The notes beneath the pieces are model-generated. The model did no database searches. It was not told the origin of the DNA and saw only the letters and a list, made by a program, of their open reading frames with translations. From Ferirhizobium litorale (lineage in GTDB: Bacteria > Pseudomonadota > Alphaproteobacteria > Rhizobiales > Rhizobiaceae), in the NCBI GenBank assembly GCA_030028905.1, contig JALDYZ010000004.1, positions 186,001 through 250,000 on the forward strand: a stretch of 64,000 bases of DNA. The letters run 5' to 3'. A program made the position numbers and the translations under genes. Positions 59,649-64,000 of the stretch are shown one piece after another (positions within the stretch are counted from its first letter, which is position 1; each line of letters opens with the position of its first letter).

Positions 59649-62168
59649 TCAGCCCATCGCTTCCATCAAGAGGTCATCCGCCGCTTCGGCGAGCACCGCA
59701 TCATGCGCCTCCCCCGCCACCGGCTCACGGCCGATTTCCAGCATGATCGGCACGGCAAGCGGTGATACATGTTCCAGTGCGCAATGGGTCAGATGGCCCT
59801 TGATTCGCTTCAGCATAGCGCCGAGCCGCTCGACGTCCAAAAGCCCTTTTGCCGCATCGCGCCGTGTAGCCTCGAGCAGTATGTGATCCGGCTCGTGGCT
59901 CCTCAGCACGTCGTAGATCAGGTCGGCGGAAACCGTCACCTGCCGTCCCGACTTCTCCTTGCCCGGATGGCGACGCTCGATCAAGCCGGCAATCACGGCA
60001 CAACTACGGAAGGTTCGCTTCAGCAGGAAGGATTCGGCAAGCCACGCCTCGAGATCGTCGCCGAGCATGTCCTCGTCGAACAGATCGGCAAGACGCAAGC
60101 GCCCCGAGCGGATCATGGTCCCCGTGTCCTCCAGCCCCCAGACTGCGAGCGAATAGTCGGTGGCGACGAAGCCGAGCGGCTTGGCGCCGGCACGCTCTAG
60201 TCGCCTGGTCAGCAACATGCCGAGAGTCTGGTGCGCCAGCCGCCCCTCGAAGGGATAGGCGACCATGTAGAAGCGATTACCGCGCGGAAAGGTTTCGACA
60301 AGCAGTTCGTCGTGATTCGGCAGACGCGACTTTTCACGCTGGATCTCCAGCCAGTCGCGAACCTGATCGGGCAGTTGGCGCCAGCGTTCGGGATCGGCGA
60401 GCATCTGCCGCACCTGATCGGCAAGATAAGTCGAAAGCGGAAACTTGCCGCCCGCATAGGAGGGAATCTTCGGGTCGAGCGAGAAGGCATTGGAAGCGAG
60501 GCATTCATTTTCGCGAATGCCCTCGAAGCGGAGCACCTTGCCGGAGAAGAGAAAGGTGTCGCTGGGCGAAAGCTGCTCGACGAAATACTCCTCCACCTTG
60601 CCGAGAACCATCCCGCCGCGACCGAGCGAACCGAGCGCGTTGCGCTTCACGAGGCGGATGTTCAGCATCGGCTCCTCGACGATGGTGCCGAGGTTGAGAC
60701 GGTACTGCTGCGCGACCTGCGGGTTGGAAACCCGCCAGCGCCCCTCCTTCGTCTTGCGGATACGGGCATAGCGCTCGTAGGTGCGCAGCGCATAGCCGCC
60801 GGTCGCAACAAAATCGACGACGCGCTCGAAGCTTTCCCATTGCAGACCGGCGTAGGGAGAGGCGCTGGCCACCTCGCCGTAGAGTTCCAGCAGGTCGAAA
60901 GGTTCGGCGCAGGCCATGCCGAGCACGTGCTGGGCGAGCACGTCGAGCGCACCTTCGCCGACAGGCGGCGTATCCTGGGCACCGACGTAGTTGGCGTCGA
61001 GGGCAGCCCGGCTTTCCATCACCTCGAAGCGGTTGGCGGGTACAAGGATCGCCTTCGACGGCTCGTCCATACGGTGATTGGCGCGTCCGATGCGCTGGGC
61101 AAGACGGGAAGCCCCCTTGGGCGCACCGACATGGATGACGAGATCGACGTCGCCCCAGTCGATGCCGAGATCGAGGGTCGAGGTGGCGACGACGGCGCGC
61201 AGCCGGTTCTCGGCCATCGCCGCCTCCACCTTGCGGCGCTGTGCCACGTCGAGCGAGCCGTGATGCAACGCGATGGCCAGGTTATCGTCATTGGCCGCCC
61301 AAAGTTCCTGGAACACCAGCTCGGCCTGCGACCGGGTGTTGACGAAGATCAACGTTGTCCTATGGCGCTTAAGCTCCGCATAAATGTCGGCGACAGCATA
61401 ACGCGCCGAATGGCCGGACCAGGGGATGTGCTCGTCGGTCGCGAGGATGCTGATATCCGGCTTGGCGCCGCCTGATACGGTGATGAGATCCGCATGCCTT
61501 TCCTCGCCCGGCTCCTGCCCGACCAGCCATTTTTGCAGGTCCATCGGATCGGCAACGGTTGCCGAAAGGCCGATGGTCTGGACCGCTGGCGCCAGACGGC
61601 GAAGTCGCGCCAGACCGAGCGACAGGAGGTGGCCGCGCTTGGACGTGACTAGCGAATGCAGTTCGTCGAAGACGACATACTTCAGGTCCTTGAAGAAGCG
61701 CGTTGCCTCGCCGTTGGCGAGCAACAGCGCCACCTGCTCGGGCGTCGTCAGCAATATGTCCGGTGGCTTGATCTTCTGGCGCTGGCGCTTTGCCTGAGGC
61801 GTGTCGCCCGTCCGGTTTTCGATGGATACAGGCAGCCTCATCTCGCCGACTGGCTTCATCAGGTTGCGCTCGATATCGACGGCCAGCGCCTTCAGCGGCG
61901 ACACGTAGAGGGTGTGGATACCGGTAAACGGCGCGCCGGGCGCAAGCGGGCCGCGTCGCGCGAGATCTGTCAGCGACGGCAGGAAGCCGGCCATCGTCTT
62001 GCCCGCGCCGGTCGGCGCGATCAGCAGCGTGCTTTCGCCGCCCTTCGCACGCGCCAGCAGCTCCAGCTGATGGGCACGCGGCTTCCATCCCCTGGTTTCG
62101 AACCAGTCGCGGAAGGCCTTGGGCAGGAGATCGGGCTCCGACAGTCGGGAATCGTTTCCGGTCACCAA
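59649..62168 (-). CDS. Ligase-associated DNA damage response DEXH-box helicase (Lhr type)
   Basis: 839-aa superfamily-2 helicase. Walker A APTGAGKTMAGFLPSL (near residue 56), DEXH box YVVFDELHSLVTSKRG, motif III LSATVADP, and motif VI QRIGRANHRM are present. A long C-terminal Lhr-specific region (winged helix plus beta-barrel) follows. The length is typical of the ligase-associated group rather than of the longer Lhr (about 1500 aa). It forms an operon with pdeM; no ligase gene is in the window. Confidence 0.94.
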   Translation of the reverse strand: MVTGNDSRLSEPDLLPKAFRDWFETRGWKPRAHQLELLARAKGGESTLLIAPTGAGKTMAGFLPSLTDLARRGPLAPGAPFTGIHTLYVSPLKALAVDIERNLMKPVGEMRLPVSIENRTGDTPQAKRQRQKIKPPDILLTTPEQVALLLANGEATRFFKDLKYVVFDELHSLVTSKRGHLLSLGLARLRRLAPAVQTIGLSATVADPMDLQKWLVGQEPGEERHADLITVSGGAKPDISILATDEHIPWSGHSARYAVADIYAELKRHRTTLIFVNTRSQAELVFQELWAANDDNLAIALHHGSLDVAQRRKVEAAMAENRLRAVVATSTLDLGIDWGDVDLVIHVGAPKGASRLAQRIGRANHRMDEPSKAILVPANRFEVMESRAALDANYVGAQDTPPVGEGALDVLAQHVLGMACAEPFDLLELYGEVASASPYAGLQWESFERVVDFVATGGYALRTYERYARIRKTKEGRWRVSNPQVAQQYRLNLGTIVEEPMLNIRLVKRNALGSLGRGGMVLGKVEEYFVEQLSPSDTFLFSGKVLRFEGIRENECLASNAFSLDPKIPSYAGGKFPLSTYLADQVRQMLADPERWRQLPDQVRDWLEIQREKSRLPNHDELLVETFPRGNRFYMVAYPFEGRLAHQTLGMLLTRRLERAGAKPLGFVATDYSLAVWGLEDTGTMIRSGRLRLADLFDEDMLGDDLEAWLAESFLLKRTFRSCAVIAGLIERRHPGKEKSGRQVTVSADLIYDVLRSHEPDHILLEATRRDAAKGLLDVERLGAMLKRIKGHLTHCALEHVSPLAVPIMLEIGREPVAGEAHDAVLAEAADDLLMEAMG

Positions 62169-62213
62169 CCCAGGTTAGGGAATGTACGCCCGGTGCGAAA
62201 GAGGCGCGCCGCC

Positions 62214-62849
62214 TCACGCGGCGATATAGCGATCCTTGCGGTGATTGACGGCGAGTGTCAGGTTCAACAGCGCGGCGCCCACTATGGAGCAGGCGACGAT
62301 CCAGGGACTGGCTATGAAGAAGGAGCATGCAACGATCGCAAGATCGAAGCCAAGCTGCACCAGTCCCGCCCGCCAGCCGAACCGATCCTGCAGATAGAGC
62401 GCGAGGATGCCGACACCACCAAGGCTGGCGCGATGCCGGAAAAGCGCCAGCATGCCGGCGCCAATGACGATGCCGCCGAACATTGCCCCGACCAGCGGGT
62501 CGACATTCGCAAAGTCAATGGTGCGGGGAAGAATGCCCGACAGAAGTGATGTCAGTCCGACAGCACAGAACGTCTTGAACGTGAAGAGCAGGCCAAGCCG
62601 CCTGAGCGCAAAGTAGTAAAAGGGCACGTTCAGCAGAAAAAAGCAGAGGCCAAAGCTGGCGCCGGTCACATAGTGGATGAGGAAAGCAAGACCGGGCGTG
62701 CCGCCGGTCAATAATCCCGCGCTCTGCAGCAGCGCAATCCCTAGCGTCACCAGCATGCTGCCGGTGATGATCGCCTGCGCGTCTTCGAGGAGCGAGTGGC
62801 GATCGGACGTCGACCGTATGATTGCCAGAGAACTTGCTATCTTCAGCAT
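62214..62849 (-). CDS. YitT family membrane protein (tandem copy 2)
   Basis: 211-aa protein with five or six membrane helices. Shared motifs with its neighbour: SAGLLTGGTPGLAFLIHYVTG, GLCFFLLNVPFYYFALRRLGLLFTFKTF (core FFLLNVPFYYFALRRLG), ALFRHRASLGGVGILALYLQDRFG and the C-terminal AVNHRKDRYIAA. The function of the family is unknown. ATG 62849 is used (AGGACGA upstream); a TTG at 62855 is possible. It lies 110 bp from its paralogue on the same strand. Confidence 0.9.
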   Translation of the reverse strand: MLKIASSLAIIRSTSDRHSLLEDAQAIITGSMLVTLGIALLQSAGLLTGGTPGLAFLIHYVTGASFGLCFFLLNVPFYYFALRRLGLLFTFKTFCAVGLTSLLSGILPRTIDFANVDPLVGAMFGGIVIGAGMLALFRHRASLGGVGILALYLQDRFGWRAGLVQLGFDLAIVACSFFIASPWIVACSIVGAALLNLTLAVNHRKDRYIAA

Positions 62850-62959
62850 GCGCAATTCGTCCTACCGTGCCTCCCGGCCGCCGTTTAATTCGATTGCCGC
62901 TCGGGATCAATAGGACAAAGCACGAACCGACGTGTGTCTGCAAACGCCCGGCGAATGCC

Positions 62960-63595
62960 TCACAGCGCTATATAGCGATCGGCTCGATGGTTGATGGCGA
63001 CGAAGAGATTGAGCACCACTGCACCCAGCACCGAATAGAACACAACCGGCGGCGTGGTGACGAAGAAGGCGGCGGCGAGGACGCCCATGTCGATGACCAA
63101 CTGCACAAGACCGGCGCGGATGCCGAAGCGGTCCTGGAGATAGATGCCGAGGATGCCGACGCCGCCGAGGCTGGCACGATGGCGATAGAGCGCAAGCAGG
63201 CCGAAGCCGAGCAACAGGCCGCCGAGCAGTGCTGCCCAGGCCGGATGGATGCTGGAAATCTCGAGGAACCGCGACTGGATGTCGGCCAGCACGGAGGTCA
63301 GGCCAATGGCAATGAAGGTCTTGATCGTGAAGGACACGCCGAGCCGCTTCCACGACAGATAGAAGAACGGCAGGTTGAGCAGGAAAAAGGCCAGGCCGAA
63401 ATTGACGCCGAAGGCATAGTGCAGCAGGAAGGCGACGCCGGCGGTGCTGCCGGTCAACAGGCCGGCGCTCGCCAGGCAATAGAGGCCGAGCGCCGCGATG
63501 AGACTGCCGGAAAAGATGCCCTGGACGTCCTCGACCGGTGTATGGCGAGTCGGGGTCGTATTCCAGATTCCGAGAAGCTGAGTGAGTTGCGACAT
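62960..63595 (-). CDS. YitT family membrane protein (tandem copy 1)
   Basis: 211-aa paralogue of the next gene, with the same length and order of motifs: EDVQGIFSGSLIAALGLYCL, SAGLLTGSTAGVAFLLHYAFG, AFFLLNLPFFYLSWKRLGVSFTIKTF (core FFLLNLPFFYLSWKRLG), ALYRHRASLGGVGILGIYLQDRFG, AINHRADRYIAL. Identity is roughly half over the whole length by eye. Unlike Bacillus YitT it lacks a C-terminal DUF2179 domain. CAGGA lies 7 nt before ATG 63595. Confidence 0.9.
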   Translation of the reverse strand: MSQLTQLLGIWNTTPTRHTPVEDVQGIFSGSLIAALGLYCLASAGLLTGSTAGVAFLLHYAFGVNFGLAFFLLNLPFFYLSWKRLGVSFTIKTFIAIGLTSVLADIQSRFLEISSIHPAWAALLGGLLLGFGLLALYRHRASLGGVGILGIYLQDRFGIRAGLVQLVIDMGVLAAAFFVTTPPVVFYSVLGAVVLNLFVAINHRADRYIAL

Positions 63596-63716
63596 GGCGT
63601 TTCCTGGGAGGATACTTTGCTGCTATGCAGCATGAATGTGCCGCCATTGTGCGCCGCGATCAAGCAAATTATGTAAGCAATACTGACCTATTTTACAGAT
63701 CGCAATTTTCGTATGT

Positions 63717-64000
63717 TCAACTGCCCTTCGCGGCAAGAAACAGGATGCCCTGCACCGCATTGCCGCCATCTTTGCGCAGCACCGCCCGCTCCGTCGCAGC
63801 CACCTGCAGGCGATGGCCGGCGCAGAGTGAACGGACATAGCTCTCGGAGTGGGCAAAGCGCATCGCTTCGCCAAGGTGGAACCCGTCGCCTCCGCCTGCA
63901 TCCTCGACCGAAAAGGCAAACAGGCCACCATCGGCGAGCAGCGCTTCGACGAGGGTGAACACGCCCGAGAGATTGCCGAGATAGTTCAGCACGTCGGTGG
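63717..64000 (-). CDS. C-terminal part of a probable SAM-dependent methyltransferase (cut by window edge)
   Basis: About 94 codons of a frame that stays open to the right edge. DVLNYLGNLSGVFTLVEALLADGGLFAFSVED (cores LNYLGNLSGVF, LLADGGLFAFSVED) and HSESYVRSLCAGHRLQVA are the late strands of a class I methyltransferase, similar to the C-terminus of TPR-methyltransferase fusions. The GTG at 63992 is internal, not the start. The protein's function cannot be judged from this fragment. Confidence 0.7.
   Translation of the reverse strand, partial: TDVLNYLGNLSGVFTLVEALLADGGLFAFSVEDAGGGDGFHLGEAMRFAHSESYVRSLCAGHRLQVAATERAVLRKDGGNAVQGILFLAAKGS

Noticed and set aside
62907-63647. Alternative reading frame overlapping the YitT gene
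   Set aside because: The YitT frame carries repeated membrane motifs shared with its paralogue; the alternative frame is Arg/Pro-rich noise.
1-64000. Mobile elements, CRISPR arrays, tRNA or rRNA genes
   Set aside because: No transposase or integrase-like proteins, regular repeat-spacer arrays, or tRNA/rRNA signatures were seen in the gaps.

Overview
The window is a high-GC chromosomal segment of an alphaproteobacterium, most likely a member of the Rhizobiaceae. I base this on the lpiA-acvB (lysyl-phosphatidylglycerol) pair, a PodJ-type polarity protein, an Omp25/31-like barrel, a TauE/TIGR02186 pair, a hybrid sodium/solute-symporter histidine kinase, and an RNA with the architecture of the rhizobial alpha-r14 (NfeR1) family. 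The genus cannot be fixed from what I can see. No rRNA, tRNA, CRISPR, insertion sequence, phage or attachment site was seen. Genes are densely packed, many with 1-4 nt stop/start overlaps.

Layout. 1-5.3 kb: a sugar-acid type catabolic island (TRAP solute receptor, FadR-type regulator, Ldh-family oxidoreductase, a double winged-helix GntR-type regulator, an enolase-superfamily dehydratase). 5.6-7.0 kb: a universal stress protein and crcB, whose N-terminus is frameshifted; their upstream regions share a two-part promoter element. 7.0-10.1 kb: a four-gene copper-handling operon (DUF2946, PepSY-TM, PCuAC, Sco). 10.2-12.1 kb: cobS and a VOC-family dioxygenase-like protein. 12-17.7 kb: lpiA-acvB and a divergent ECF sigma/anti-sigma pair. 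17.7-22 kb: BI-1 family protein, DUF2076 protein, outer-membrane barrel, two tandem paralogues of a family I do not recognise, and the three-hairpin anti-Shine-Dalgarno small RNA. 22.2-25.3 kb: galE, an aminotransferase, mscL.

25.3-37.4 kb is a large amino-sugar/cell-wall sugar recovery cluster. On the minus strand are a BadF-type GlcNAc kinase, a UTRA regulator, a SIS-domain deaminase/isomerase and nagA. On the plus strand are murQ, an ABC sugar importer (SBP, two permeases, ATPase), a Gfo/Idh dehydrogenase, a ROK kinase and cutC. The two arms diverge from a region carrying two inverted copies of a 19-bp motif.

37.5-46.8 kb: the SSF-histidine kinase-receiver hybrid, a MocR regulator divergent from an EamA exporter, a ureidoglycine aminohydrolase, a class III cyclase with TolB-like and TPR regions, and a DUF1801 protein. 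46.9-52.1 kb: a fatty-acid beta-oxidation operon (acyl-CoA dehydrogenase, thiolase, FadB/J-type fusion) with a 9-bp inverted repeat at its promoter. 52.6-58.9 kb: podJ, the TauE/TIGR02186 pair and a second universal stress protein. 58.9-64 kb: PdeM nuclease and Lhr-type helicase, two tandem YitT membrane proteins and the 3' part of a probable methyltransferase cut by the right edge.

The most interesting unexplained signals are: (i) the small RNA and its 15-nt perfect complementarity to the ribosome-binding site of the neighbouring tandem paralogue; (ii) the shared spaced promoter element of usp and crcB, and the crcB frameshift; (iii) the mirrored 19-bp sites of the amino-sugar cluster; (iv) His/Met-rich segments recurring in three proteins of the copper operon.
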